Source: Antedon mediterranea
Taxonomy: Eukaryota > Echinodermata > Crinoidea > Comatulida > Antedonidae
NCBI RefSeq assembly: GCF_964355755.1
Contig: NC_092673.1
Span: 2,237,001-2,301,000 of the forward strand
Direction of reading: 5' to 3'
DNA: 64,000 nt
In this document: positions 11,447-22,863 of the stretch, in pieces
How positions within the stretch are numbered: position 1 is the stretch's first letter
Layout of the letters: each line of letters opens with the position of its first letter
Notes under the pieces: generated by a model
What the model saw: only the letters and a program-made list of their open reading frames with translations
Database searches by the model: none
What the model was told of the DNA's origin: nothing
Translations under genes and position numbers: made by a program

Positions 11447-14400
11447 ATGGATAACTTTTACAAAGATAAAGAAGAATGGAAAGATGTCACACCAGTTCCA
11501 CAGGATGACGGACCTCATCCCGTCGTGAGAATTGCATATTCTGAAAGATGTAAAGAATTAATAAAACATGTTTTCCTAGCCTCTAGAGTGGGCCTAGATA
11601 GGCTAGGCTAGCCCAATCAATATTAATATTAGGCGTTAATATTAAGCAACAGCTCACACGATCCGAGGCCTGGCTAGGACTAGACGAGCTAGCTGCTGGG
11701 CCTAGACAAGTTGATAGGCCTAGCCCTGTTGGACTTCCGATAATCACATTATTTTTTAATTAAAATTTCTTAGGTTAACTAGTATAATAACGTTATTAAG
11801 CTATACTAGGCCTAGTGCTACTAGCTAGGCCTACTTCTTTATAGCCTAGTTTTATTAATTTATATTAAAAATAGTAATCTTGTATTGTACTGTTTATTTT
11901 CTAGTCAAAGATTGCTTTGATTATTTTCGGGCAATACTTAAAAGTGATGAAAAGAGTGAAAGAGCTTTACAATTGACTGCTGATGCAGCCGAACTTAATC
12001 CTGCAAATTACTCGGTTTGGTAGGTATTATAAACTCTATCTAATCAACAAAACCAAATTATTACCATAATTCGTATTTATTTGAATATACAGAAAGTACT
12101 CCATCCACGCTTCTTGGGTCGATATTAATTGTGCTGTATATTGAGGGGTTGTTTATTTATATATGCTACTACTTTAATAAATTAACCCTCTCCACACCAC
12201 TTAAATAAACACCTCCCTGGAATGAATGCTCGCACCCCCCTTAAAAAACCTTTTTTTTTTATTCAAATAGATATGGTACATGGTTTTTTAAAAATAAAGA
12301 CGTCAAATTTGTCAAATATCAATAGATTTTATATGTCATGACATTCGTTTTATCCAATCATCACAGCCATAGTACCAACAATGTACTTGGCTTACTTCTC
12401 TTGCAACTCACAGAATACACTTCTGCTGACCCAAAGTGTATATCTTATATACAGTCTGGTTTTTGTTTTTATTACAATAGGCAGTATCGGCGATTCATTT
12501 TGAAGGCTTTAAACAAAGATTTAAAAGAGGAACTCGATTTTATTAAAGAAATTATACAAGACAATCCAAAGAATTATCAAGTTTGGTAAGTTATTGAATA
12601 CAGTCAAATGTGGCTGGCAGATACAGGTTTTGAGGAAGGTGGTTACTTAATCACGAAACTTTTGATTTTGCAACAACCTAGGAATTATAACGTCATATGG
12701 CAGTACTACTCAAAAGGGGTTAGCATTCAATTTCGTTTGTTCTATAGGTCCAGGTGATGACATTATGGAAAAATTACTTAATGCATAATTTACGTACCAA
12801 AACATTCATTATTCATAAGCTCTGTCTACACTATCAAATATAGTAGTGGTATACCCAAATATGGTAGCGATATGACATTATCATGTCCATATATGAGCAC
12901 ATCACATTTTTTTGTCACATAAAATTTGATTGTTTTGTTAAAATATAAAGCAAAAAACCCAAAGAACTAAAGCAAGACAGTTGTTGATTATTTATTTTCT
13001 CTGATAAATTTGTTTGCTGTATTTAGGCATCATAGGAAATGTCTCATTGATTGGACACAAGACCCATCAGAAGAGCTTGAATTTACTGAAGAAATTCTCC
13101 ACTTAGATGCTAAGAATTACCATGCTTGGTCGCACCGACAGTGGATTCTTGAAACGTTCAAATTATGGGATGGCGAATTGGCATTTGTTGACAAGCTGTT
13201 ATCACAAGACCTAAGAAATAATTCGGCATGGAACCAACGTTTTTTTGTTATTAGTAATGTTTCTAAAATAGAATCTGCTACCATAAAAACAGAAGTGGAG
13301 TAAGTATACACTATTTTTGTTTCAAGATTTTTCTACTCATTTCGCCAGTGTTGTCTCTTGACAGCTCTGTTAACACTATCAATCTAGTTTGACAAAAAAG
13401 TGTGATGTGCCCAAATATGGTAGTGATATGACATCATCGTATCCATATATGGGCACATCAGATTGTTTTGTCACATAAAGTTTGATAGTGTAGACAGTGT
13501 TTTACAGAAATGGATCCAAAATGGTACAAAGGGCATATGGGGTTATCCTGATTTTTACCTTTCAAAAGTAGAGCTTGAACCGACTCTGCCCCTTTTCTTC
13601 TATTAAAGTCATTCATAGAGAGTAATATATTTTGTACAATTTTTTTCTGTAGGTATGCATTAGAAAAGATAAAGAAAGCACCAAATAATGAGAGCCCTTG
13701 GAATTATCTCAGGGGGTAAGTATCACAAACAAGAAGTGCGATATACAGTATAACCTAACCCCATGTCATTCACATGTCATTCCAGTGAGCCCTTGGAATT
13801 ATCTCAGGGGGTAAGTATCACAAACAAGGAGTGGGATATACAGTATAACCTAACCCCATGTCATTCACATGTCATTCCAGTGAGCCCTTGGAATTATCTC
13901 AGGGGGTAAGTATCACAAACAAGGAGTGGGATATACAGTATAACCTAACCCTCATGTCATTCCAATGCTGTACTTCTACTAAGCATCTTCACCTTTCATT
14001 TGACAGAATCCTATCTGATCATGGAATGTACAAATATTCTGGGTTGATGGACACGTGTCAGGGAATGTATAATAATAACATAAGATCACCGTACTTAATA
14101 GGCTGCATCATTGACATGTATGAAGAGATGTTAGAGGATAAGACGGGAGATGATGATACATTAGTGAAGGCTGTCAAGGTAAAGAATATAAATAAATGTA
14201 TTTATTTATTTATTTTAACCATTTTTAATGAGGGTGATCAATCCAGCAGTTGCTGATCATTTGGGACCCTCAGAACAGATACAATACACAAAATCCAACA
14301 AAAAAACAGAAAAGTTAAAGAAAAACAAAAACCAAAAAATAAAATAAATTACATGAGAATAAAAATCTGAATAATAAAGAAAATTTGGAATATAGAAAAT

Positions 14401-15262
14401 AACTGATATGATAAATTAAATATATAATATATAGCTCCTACTTTTACTGTATACTCTCTATACATTGAGAACACCTTGCCAACAAATGTTTGAATCTTTC
14501 ACAAACCCACATTCACCCTAATCAAAGTAAGCCATGTATACTGCAACAACATAATTGTTTACTACAAAATTACTAAGTCAGATGTTCTACCTGACCTGCA
14601 TATTTGTACTGTATACTTGGTACATTGAAAGCACTTTGGCAACAAATATGCAAGTAAATTACACTAATTGTTATTCAAAATGTGCAGTACAATTGTGTCC
14701 AGATCAGGAAAATCATTTGACCAATTAACTTAACATACAGACACAGCTATACAGATTCCTTTTATCCAGATTCCAATATAATGGAAATTACAGTGCTCAT
14801 ATCTTGCCTTAAATAAATATAAAGAAAAAGAACTATCTAACAAATCTTTTTTTATAATTTCGTATCAAAGCTGGGTAGATAACACAAAATCTACTTCTTC
14901 TAAGCCATGATCTAATAATAATAATAATAATAATTTATAAAGCGCACATATCCACTAGAAGTGCTCAAGGCGCTACCAAAGTTGACAGTGATCATCAGTT
15001 ATCACGGCCAATAATTAAATCTATATACATATAAATTTTTATTGTTTTATATTTTTACATAATTAAAATAGCAAAATTAATGGTACTGTGTAACCGTGGT
15101 ACACTGATTTCTTAAACCAACATTTAAATAACCGTGATAAATGATTGTATCCCACAGCACTGTAAGGAATTAGCTGAGCAGTTTGATGTAATTCGAAAAG
15201 AGTACTGGCTGTATGTGGAACGCTCGTTGGTTTGTCGATTTGGTACTAGCAAGGATGAATAA
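11447..15262 (+). CDS. FNTA: Protein farnesyltransferase/geranylgeranyltransferase I alpha subunit, complete, 7 exons, 311 aa
   Basis: Exons: 11447-11549, 11905-12019, 12481-12585, 13027-13299, 13653-13715, 14007-14178, 15158-15262 (stop TAA). Phases 1,2,2,2,2,0 agree. The alpha subunit pairs with a beta subunit to attach farnesyl or geranylgeranyl groups to CaaX-box proteins in the cytosol. Seen: N-terminal [20 protein letters not shown] as in the family; five PFTA-type helical repeats marked by NYSVW (69-73), NYQVW (104-108), NYHAW (138-142), NNSAW (172-176) and ESPWNYLRG (~212-220); and C-terminal [14 protein letters not shown]137 in the DAKNYHAW motif corresponds to the lysine that contacts the prenyl diphosphate in mammals (human Lys164). 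The length lacks only the proline-rich N-terminal extension of mammalian forms (~379 aa). Odd: the exon 5 donor region is tandemly triplicated, and an AATAAA overlaps the stop codon. Confidence 0.95.
12817..12937. mobile_element. Palindromic MITE (family A) in FNTA intron 3
   Basis: Left end AAGCTCTGTCTACACTATCA, internal TATGGTAGCGATATGACATT and ATATGAGCACATCACATTTT. The right end is decayed. Confidence 0.8.
13362..13503. mobile_element. Palindromic MITE (family A) in FNTA intron 4
   Basis: Left end CAGCTCTGTTAACACTATCA, right end TTTGATAGTGTAGACAGTGT, with the usual GGTAGTGATATGACATCATC and ATATATGGGCACATCA between. Confidence 0.85.
13692..13965 (+). repeat. 95-bp tandem triplication of the FNTA exon-5/intron junction
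   Basis: The last 24 nt of exon 5 (GAGCCCTTGG...CAGGGG), its donor GTAAGTATCAC and about 60 nt of intron occur three times, starting at 13692, 13787 and 13882 (period 95). The third copy is shortened. Copies 2 and 3 are each preceded by CATTCCAG, so 13786-13810 and 13881-13905 look like 25-nt exons with an AG before and a GTAAGT donor after. Reading past the first donor gives Leu-Arg-Gly-stop. Confidence 0.95.
14906..15030. repeat. (TAA)n tract with linked dispersed repeat in FNTA intron 6
   Basis: A TAA microsatellite (about 14912-14935) is followed by TTTATAAAGCGCACATATCC and AAGTGCTCAAGGCGCT. This arrangement, a trinucleotide tail beside a GCGC-containing block, is common at the ends of invertebrate retroposons. 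The family is not identified. Confidence 0.5.
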
Positions 15263-17191
15263 AAGTTTTAAAGATTACACAAAAAGGTGTAATTGTATGT
15301 CGCCGCAATGGAAGTCTTCTTAGATGTTGTTAACCCGACCGTGACCAATACTGCAGCCAGCAATTTCCCTACAAAAACATTTATTACTTCAAAGTTGTAT
15401 GTGGAAAAATAATGTATTGTCACTGAATGTTTAAATTTTAAATTCTTGTGATTATGGCTGTGTGCATAGTAAAACAGTTTATAATGGTATCTAATACATC
15501 TTTTTTTAACCTGCAAGATGTGTAGGCCTACTAAAAAAACTGACCAAATTAAATTACTTTTTATGTTGCAAATATAGTATCATGTTGTGTAATTAAATCA
15601 AACTATAGTACAAAGAGAATGTGTGTTCTATTTGTTCATGTCGTCCTAGTTGACACGGGCTGGTCAAGCACTACAAGATGACAGTTTTATTACTTTTGCT
15701 TTTCCTCTAATCCCCTGTTATACTTATATGTTTTGTTATGTAGAAATATTGAAAATAAATAAATAAATTGTTCATATTATTACTAAGCTTCTCCTCTAAA
15801 CAACAAAATAGTAAATAGACTCTGGAGTTTCCACTCACCACCGGGCTACACACCATACAAAACTCTGGTTTGTGAAAACTAGTTACCTCAGGTGATGTGA
15901 AAGTTGTACTATTTTGTTACTGAAAGAGGACATCAATAAATACTATTAATGGCCAGTTAAAGTATGGTTCCAACTAGAGACACAATGCAATGATGTGACG
16001 CAATCAAGTTACCAATTGTGTCGTATTCAATTGGACTTTTACCGTTGAGTAAAGTTTTTCTGTTGAGTACTTATTTAACGGAGTATTTTAAGCGTTGAGA
16101 TTGTTTTTAACGAAAAAGCCCCGAAAAAGCTTGCATTGTTTGGGGCACAAATTTACAATTCGAATACAAAAAGTACTCAACGAATCTATAAGTTAACAAC
16201 CAAAATTTCCCATTCGAATATGACAAATGACATCAAATACAATGACAAGAGATTGATTGCATGTGCAACAGTTTTAATAATATCCATCACTTGTCTTTGA
16301 TCAAATCACATAAAATTAAATAATGCATACATATTAAAAGTACAAAAACTGGTTTCATTATAATATATATATAATACTTCAAACTCAAGGACAAACTATA
16401 AGGACAAACTATAAATGCATGATTATGGTGTAGTTTGCCTAAAGTGATACATGATGTAAAGGCACATGGTACTACACTAAAAAGTACTGTAACGTTGAGG
16501 GCATTTTGGTGTAGCAAACACAACAAAAGCACGTGTTTGCTTAAAAAGTTTTAACTTGTATCCATAACAACGACGTATCACATGCTTCATAGACGCGGAA
16601 TAATACATTTCTGTTTTTTAATTGTTACAAATAATTTTAATTATTTTTAAAAGATGTCTACAAATAGCTTTTTATATGCAAGATAATAGGATGGTTGTTA
16701 TATCGAATTAAAATGTATTAGCTTCCTTTAAAACATATCGGCCTAATCACGAGTACTAAAAAAGGGCAGAGTAGTGATTTGGCTACTAAAGTTAACAACA
16801 ACAACAAACTTCAGTTGGTCGATCGACCGTGATCGTCGCGAGATTTTACTTCGTTTTCTATTCTTATATCTTCAAATTAGACTGTTGATAATGCTTTTCT
16901 AATGAAGAACACATCCTAAACGAAATAAGGTCATATACCCACTGAACAGGCGTACTAGCCTAGTAGTACTAGAAGTTGCTTCAATCAATCACGCTCTATT
17001 TCCTGCTAGGCCTAGGTAGGCCTAGAGGTTAGGCTAGTTTATTAGTAAGCTAATAAAACCTAAAAGCCCACTCAACACTGTCAGAGAAGAGGCCTGGGCG
17101 AGCGGCTTACTAAAGTTAGCTAGGCCTCTATCTACCTACAAAAGAGAGGCCATCCTTGCCTAACTTATTATTAATTTATTAAACACTGGAA
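15263..17191. other. Intergenic region FNTA-TEX36
   Basis: Begins with the FNTA 3' UTR. AATAAA occurs at 15258-15263, overlapping the stop codon, and again in AAATAAATAAATAAA near 15754-15768, the likelier functional site. From about 16960 the sequence is rich in TAGGCCT words up to the TEX36 start. ORFs on the minus strand at 15268-15516 and 16287-16532 have no support. Confidence 0.6.
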
Positions 17192-18590
17192 ATGCCAAGG
17201 TCAACCAAATGTACGCCATCCACCAATAATGATGGAATATGGGTAAGTAGTAACTATAGGCTAGTATATCTCTGTCTGTTTTGTAAATTTTATATTTGAT
17301 ATGATTTGATGGTCAAATAAATGAAATTAGGCCTAGTAGCATAACTTAAGTTACTAAGTAGCATTATGTTAATATTTTTTTAAATAGCCTAGAGTCCTAA
17401 TTAGCTAATTTTATTTATAATATTGTTTGATGAACCCACACATAAATAATGATAATATTTATTTAATTTCAGTTTCGTACCAGAGGATGGACAGATGGGC
17501 CCTTAAATCGTGTATCTGCAACTTCAACAGGAAGCATGCTGTCATCCACTTTCAACTTAGAATCATCCAGACACCCTTTACCTCCGCCCGAACCATTCAA
17601 TACATTAGAGAAGGTATTTTGTTCATAATCCTACCCTTTTTGGTGTAATGTGAAGAAGAACTGCTTATTTACTTACAAATGGTACACACTGCTTTGATAA
17701 CTTGTGCAGGAGCAGTACATACTGCTCTACGACTCTTAATCTTAGTACAGTCCTCCTAAAGGCCAAATTACACAGATGAGCGGTAACGATAATAAAAATA
17801 CAGAATTTTCCGTATACCGTTAACCATTTACTGTGTAAATTGGCCTTAACACTGCACTAGTTCAGTTGCCAAACTCCATCCATTGTCATAAACAGTAAGA
17901 GAACTTATAATTATTGTATATTTTACACTTTTTTTGCAGAACAACTACATTGAAGAAAACCCATTTTCTGGCCATGATAACAGGCATTCATTTCAAGATC
18001 ATGGGGTGTATTTTGGACAGGTATAATATTTTATCTTCATTTGCATTGAAGCTCAACAAATCCATTGATTGATTCCAAACCTTTTCCTGCAATACAAATG
18101 ATATGAAGTTTGTTTTAACAAGTGTAGCATGGTCAGCATACTTGATAGTTTCTGTTACAGAATATACAGTAGTGTTACCAGCATTACTAGTATTATTCAT
18201 AAAATATCTCTCAAATTCTTGCATACTTGTATATCACCACCATGATATTTTTACTGATTTTAGGGCCTTGGAAAGAAGTTATGGCAAGGAGAGAAGCGGC
18301 AACACAATTCACGGGATCTAATAACGTGGGAAACTGGTCATAATCTTCACTACAGTACGTACTACCACGACACCTACAAGGGAACTCCTACTAATAAACC
18401 TCCGACGCATCGCAGGTTCCCACGAGTACATTCCGAACCAAAACAGGGTAGCATAAAATTGGATACTACGACAACAGACCGTTACCAATCACCTGATGTT
18501 CCGCATAAAACGCCAACGCAAATTTTAGCCTCTTCTCAGGAACCATTTATAAAACACAATCCATGGCGGTATTCATATAAAGCATACTAG
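17192..18590 (+). CDS. TEX36: TEX36-like protein, complete, 4 exons, 199 aa
   Basis: Exons: 17192-17242, 17473-17613, 17940-18020, 18264-18590 (stop TAG), all phase 0. Homologue of vertebrate testis-expressed protein 36 (~186 aa), a protein of unknown biochemical role expressed in testis and likely linked to sperm or cilia. Matching blocks: N-terminal NNDGIW (12-17, family DKDGRW); NPFSGHDNRHSFQDHGVYFG at residues 71-90, the family hallmark; GLGKK (92-96) followed by KRQHNSRDL; and RRFPR further on. No signal peptide or membrane segment. The region between residues 18 and 64 is Ser/Pro-rich and poorly conserved. A polyadenylation signal AATAAA is found near 18852 and again near 18868-18880, giving a 3' UTR of about 270 nt. 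The start is the first ATG before a clean phase-0 donor. Confidence 0.88.
17757..17849. mobile_element. Short MITE in TEX36 intron 2
   Basis: Inverted ends AAAGGCCAAATTACACAG and CTGTGTAAATTGGCCTTA flank ~55 bp. The internal GGTAACGATAATAA and CCGTTAACCATTTA are also loosely inverted. Similar in ending to the 6774-7140 element. Confidence 0.75.
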
Positions 18591-18989
18591 ATTAACTAAA
18601 TGATGAAGAATTGAATTAAATATTTCCATAAATCTGGTGCATTTTAAACATTTGTTATTGTGATATGGTTATGCGCAATTTGAACGGTTTGCGCAATTTG
18701 AATCAAATTACTTAATTCAAATTGTGCAGAAAATGTCAAACTGCGCAAAGTATTTCAGTATTTGATAAAACTAAAGCTTGATAACCTTACTTATATTCTA
18801 CATTGGTAAATAATGTAAGTAATATTAATATTATTTATTAATAACTTCACTTAATAAAATGTTATAAATAAAAATAAAACGATTTATGTTTTTATTATGA
18901 GAGATGATAAAACCATGTACTGCTGCATGATGAGCTAACAATAATATGGGGCTTCCCCTTTTATGCATAGTTAGTTAGTTCATTTTTAT

Positions 18990-19285
18990 ACTGGGTGACC
19001 TCTTCAGTGAAAGACTGATCTCCCAGAGGGCCCAGTTGGTGATCAGTGGCTGTGATGTACTAATACACCGGGGTAACCCCTTACTCGCCTCGAAAGATTT
19101 ACTAGGTTCTTTAAAGTGCACACGAGCTAGTTGTGTACACTGTACCTATGGTTTATAGTCCTTATCCGAGAAGACTCGTTCTATCACCAGAACCATGGAG
19201 TGAGTGAACCTCGAACCCTTGCCGATGTTATGGATACGTAATTACGGTTCCACTGTCTGCTCGGCCACTCACTCACTCACTCGAA
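18990..19285 (-). mobile_element. tRNA-derived SINE, copy 2
   Basis: On the minus strand the head reads GTGGCCGAGCAGACAGTGGA (A box, tRNA-Leu/Ser-like) and then GGCAAGGGTTCGAGGTTCAC (B box GGTTCGA). The body towards lower coordinates contains the blocks shared with copy 1 at 620-842: ACACCGGGGTAACCCCTTAC, CTCGAAAGATTTA and CGAGAAGACT. Clearer than copy 1. Confidence 0.85.
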
Positions 19286-19703
19286 AGCATACCATGTTTC
19301 GTTCCCGTTTAAAAAAAAAATCCCTGTACTATTGGTACATGGATTTTTTTTTTCAATGCCAAATTTTTACCCTTTCATTGTTATGCAATCATATCATAAT
19401 GCAATATATATGTGCGTATTTAACAATATTATTGCATAATAATTGAATCTACAAAAGGTCATATTTTGGCTCTTTTGCGAAACGTTTAATGAAAACAATC
19501 AATAGCAAACTATTCTCCACCAAAATATCTTCAAAAACATTTATGAACAAAATGTATTTATTAAACCAAAACAGAACTAATGCATTAATTATATACCATC
19601 ATTAATTTAAAAAAAAATGTTTATTAAAATCTAGCATAATCATTCTATGATTGAATTGATTACAGCATTTGATCTACAATAAGTTATTATGTTTCAATGA
19701 ACA

Positions 19704-19921
19704 ATTGACCAATCACACTAGTGATTTAGATTTATTGACCAATCACACTGGGTGATTTATATTTATTGACCAATCACACTGGGTGATTTATATTTATTGA
19801 CCAATCACACTAGGTGATTTATATTTATTGACCAATCACACTAGGTGATTTAGATTTATTGACCAATCACACTAGGTGATTTATATTTATTGACCAATCA
19901 CACTAGGTGATTTATATTTAT
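19704..19921. repeat. 31-bp tandem repeat, 7 copies, with CCAAT core
   Basis: The unit is ATTGACCAATCACACTAGGT followed by GATTTATATTT. Copies start at 19704, 19734, 19765, 19796, 19827, 19858 and 19889. Every copy keeps CCAATCAC. Variants are restricted to CTAGG/CTGGG and TATA/TAGA. Confidence 0.95.
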
Positions 19922-20570
19922 TAACTATGATACCATGCCATGTATGAATACATTTATCGTGCTGTGACCTCCATTAACAATATTTGTACTAATTTAATTA
20001 AATATAGATGGTAAATTACTCATTTATGAGTAAACTAATAGTTATATGTCTGGTTATACAAATATTATTACTGTATTATATATAATGGAATGATTAATTA
20101 ACTTATATAAAATAACAATATTTTTTAGATCAAGCCCATAGCATTTCAGTAATTTGCCTTTGGATTAATATAAATAATAATATATACTTGTAAAGGTTAA
20201 CTTTTCAACTAAGAAAAAGTATTCAAAACTACTATTAGTACTAGTTAAAGTCATTAGCCTTACAGTTATATTAGCAATGACATTCTGATTTAAATAAGCA
20301 TATATTAAATGGTAATATTAGAAAGGGTAATATCATACAAATTATATAACGTAAACGTACATAATATTATTACAACATCACTACTGAACAATTAACATCA
20401 CATACAGCCAATTTGTAATCTAATCCTTTGCAAAATTATTTCAGTAATATCATTATCATTTTGTACATAAGGGTCAAAGTCTTCTTGCATTGACAATAGC
20501 GATGTTTTGTTTCCATGACAAGTACCACTAGACTTTGTAGCTATGGTGTCAGTGCATATTCATGTTTCTA

Positions 20571-20734
20571 AAGCTCTGTCTACACTATCAAACTAGTTTG
20601 ACAAAAAATGTTCCCAAATATGATAGTGATATGCCCAAATATTGTAGTGATATGACATCCATCATGCCCATATATGGGCACCCGCATCACATTTTTTTGT
20701 CACATATCACATGTTTGATAGTGTAGAGTTTAAG
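20571..20734. mobile_element. Palindromic MITE (family A)
   Basis: Left end AAGCTCTGTCTACACTATCA then AACTAGTTTGACAAAAAATG. The right end TGTTTGATAGTGTAGAG is slightly truncated. Confidence 0.85.
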
Positions 20735-22363
20735 CGTGGTGTGCAGAATGAGTTTAGCTTGGAAATTTAGTTGCTAGACATTACATGCCTTGAACAAAAA
20801 TACAATAAATTCGTAAACAATTTAAATGCAACAAAAATAAATCATACACGAAGTAAAAAACATATTTGCATAGAAATTGAAGAATAAAGCATAAACAAAT
20901 TATTTTGGCTTGTGATAATAGTAAAATATGAGTGGGTTGATATTTTGGGGTCCATTGATTTCGCATAACTTAAGTACATCTAATACTAGTGTAAAGCATC
21001 CCCATGCCATTTATACTCCTGGGTGAAGAATCAAGAACCTTATTAACAATGCTAGCCAAGTTAATCTTCTGCATATCATATACAGTACTTATTTGTTATT
21101 AAACATTCTATGAACTGCCCTCTATCTATTGACAGAAGAGGTTAACAAGTTTTGAGCACATGAACCTTTTAAAAACTTACTGTAGTTACTGCAGTAATCT
21201 CACTTCAGTAACTGCATGGCTACATTAAACACTAACAACACTAAAAAAGCACCTTGGTGGGTATATGTATACTTTTTGTTGTGTTTTCCATAATACACAA
21301 CCAAGTTAATTTTAACATTTTTATTCCAATTCTACTGATCTGTATTTGACCAAGCTGCAGACCATTCACACAAATGCCGCAGTGGATAGTTGGATACAGA
21401 TATTTATTTTCTTGAATATTTAACTCTCTCAATACCAGATAGTAGGATTTCTGGAAAACCAGACATAGCAAGCCAGCTTTACAAGGGTTGGGAAAGCTGA
21501 CTGCACAACCCTTTTGCAGAATTCAGTACTGTGTTACAACCCTGTGTTTGAATTGTAAACTGTTATATTGAATTTACCCAATTATTATTATATTATTACT
21601 GTTATTGAAAATATATACTTAAATAAAAATAACTAAAATGGAAGCTATAGTGATGTATAAATAATTTTTGATGTTTTTATTTTTGAAAAAATAATTTAAA
21701 TTATAATTCACAAATTATATTTGGTATTTCAGATAAACACAATTAAGAAAAATAAATAATATATGAATATTCATAATAATAGCATGCAATTTGCATATAA
21801 CAAAACATTGGTAAGCCAACTGAAGCATATATAGCGATAACATTTATATTAAAGGATCAACTGTAAAACAACAATGGGAATGCATTATGTACAAATATCT
21901 AGCTAATAACATTGCACATGAACCCTGTCAACAGTTGTACATATTCCATGAGTACCAGTTTTAGCGTTGAGCCATCATATTTTGTTGTTAATACGAGGGG
22001 TATGTGTTGTGTACTGTTCTAATCTGAATCAAAATGTACACATACACGACTGTTCGCAATGGTAGTAAAATAAGGAGTTTTAGATTTGCGACGACCGATG
22101 GCCGACCGAGTCAATCGATGTGTCGTCGGTCAAATCAAAAGCTCCATATTAATAGAACGATGACCATTCATCTGTTACAATTAAGATTTACGTGTCAAAA
22201 AACCCCTATAATGGTGACGATAAATTGGAACTATGGTTTATACATGGTAGAACAATATTAAGAGGAAACTTTACTGTGAAACAAATATATGTTTTAAATA
22301 CAACTGTGCTTGTGATTTCCATGCAAAGGCCCACAATACAGGTAGGTTGTCTTGCACACGAAA

Positions 22364-22507
22364 GCTTACCAGTAAACTGATTAGATTAGATTATATCAGG
22401 CTTACCAGTAAACTGATTAGATTAGATTATATCAGGCTTACCAGTAAACTGATTAGATTAGATTATATCAGGCTTACCAGTAAACTGATTAGATTAGATT
22501 ATATCAG
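22364..22507. repeat. 36-bp tandem repeat, 4 copies
   Basis: The unit is CTTACCAGTAAACTGATTAG followed by ATTAGATTATATCAGG. Copies are identical and start at about 22364, 22400, 22436 and 22472. The open frame across it on the plus strand is a by-product (36 = 12 codons). Confidence 0.95.
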
Positions 22508-22520
22508 TACGGTAAGATCT

Positions 22521-22629
22521 AAAGCTCTATCTACAGTATCAAACTTGTATGATGTGCCCAAATAAGGTATATATATATATGGGCACATCACCTTTATCAC
22601 ATAAAGATTGATAGTGTAGACAGAGCCTA
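22521..22629. mobile_element. Palindromic MITE (family A)
   Basis: Left end AAAGCTCTATCTACAGTATC, centre ATATATATATATGGGCACAT, right end GATTGATAGTGTAGACAGAG. Confidence 0.85.
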
Positions 22630-22863
22630 AGGCACATGCTTTATGTAGCCACATTCACTCATGAAAGCTGACTGCAAAAAGCTAAACAAATATAGTTACA
22701 GAAAGTATTAATGGTAAATCAGTCAGTAAGCTCTGCGTCAGTGGAGGAGGCCGAGTTCCAGTATAATACTGTTCATGCTCGGGAAAACATAGCTGAAGAA
22801 ATTGGCAGTGTGTTGTGTTATTGCATGCACTTTTAACTTTTTTCTCTTCTTCTCTTTTTTCCC

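Larger units (their letters stand above)
18591..22863. other. Intergenic region between convergent TEX36 and MAEA
   Basis: Contains the TEX36 3' UTR (to about 18880), a SINE (18990-19285), a 31-bp tandem array (19704-19921), MITE copies (20571-20734, 22521-22629), a 36-bp tandem array (22364-22507) and the MAEA 3' UTR on the minus strand. The nearest clear MAEA polyadenylation candidate is the TTTATTTT at about 21677. No gene is seen in between. Confidence 0.6.

Noticed and set aside
13858-14256. 132-codon plus-strand frame
   Set aside because: It joins triplicated intron DNA to FNTA exon 6 in the correct exon frame only from 14007. The first part is intronic.
19704-22507. Tandem arrays that could be mistaken for CRISPR
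   Set aside because: Units are directly adjacent with no unique spacers, there are no cas genes, and the DNA is from an animal nucleus.
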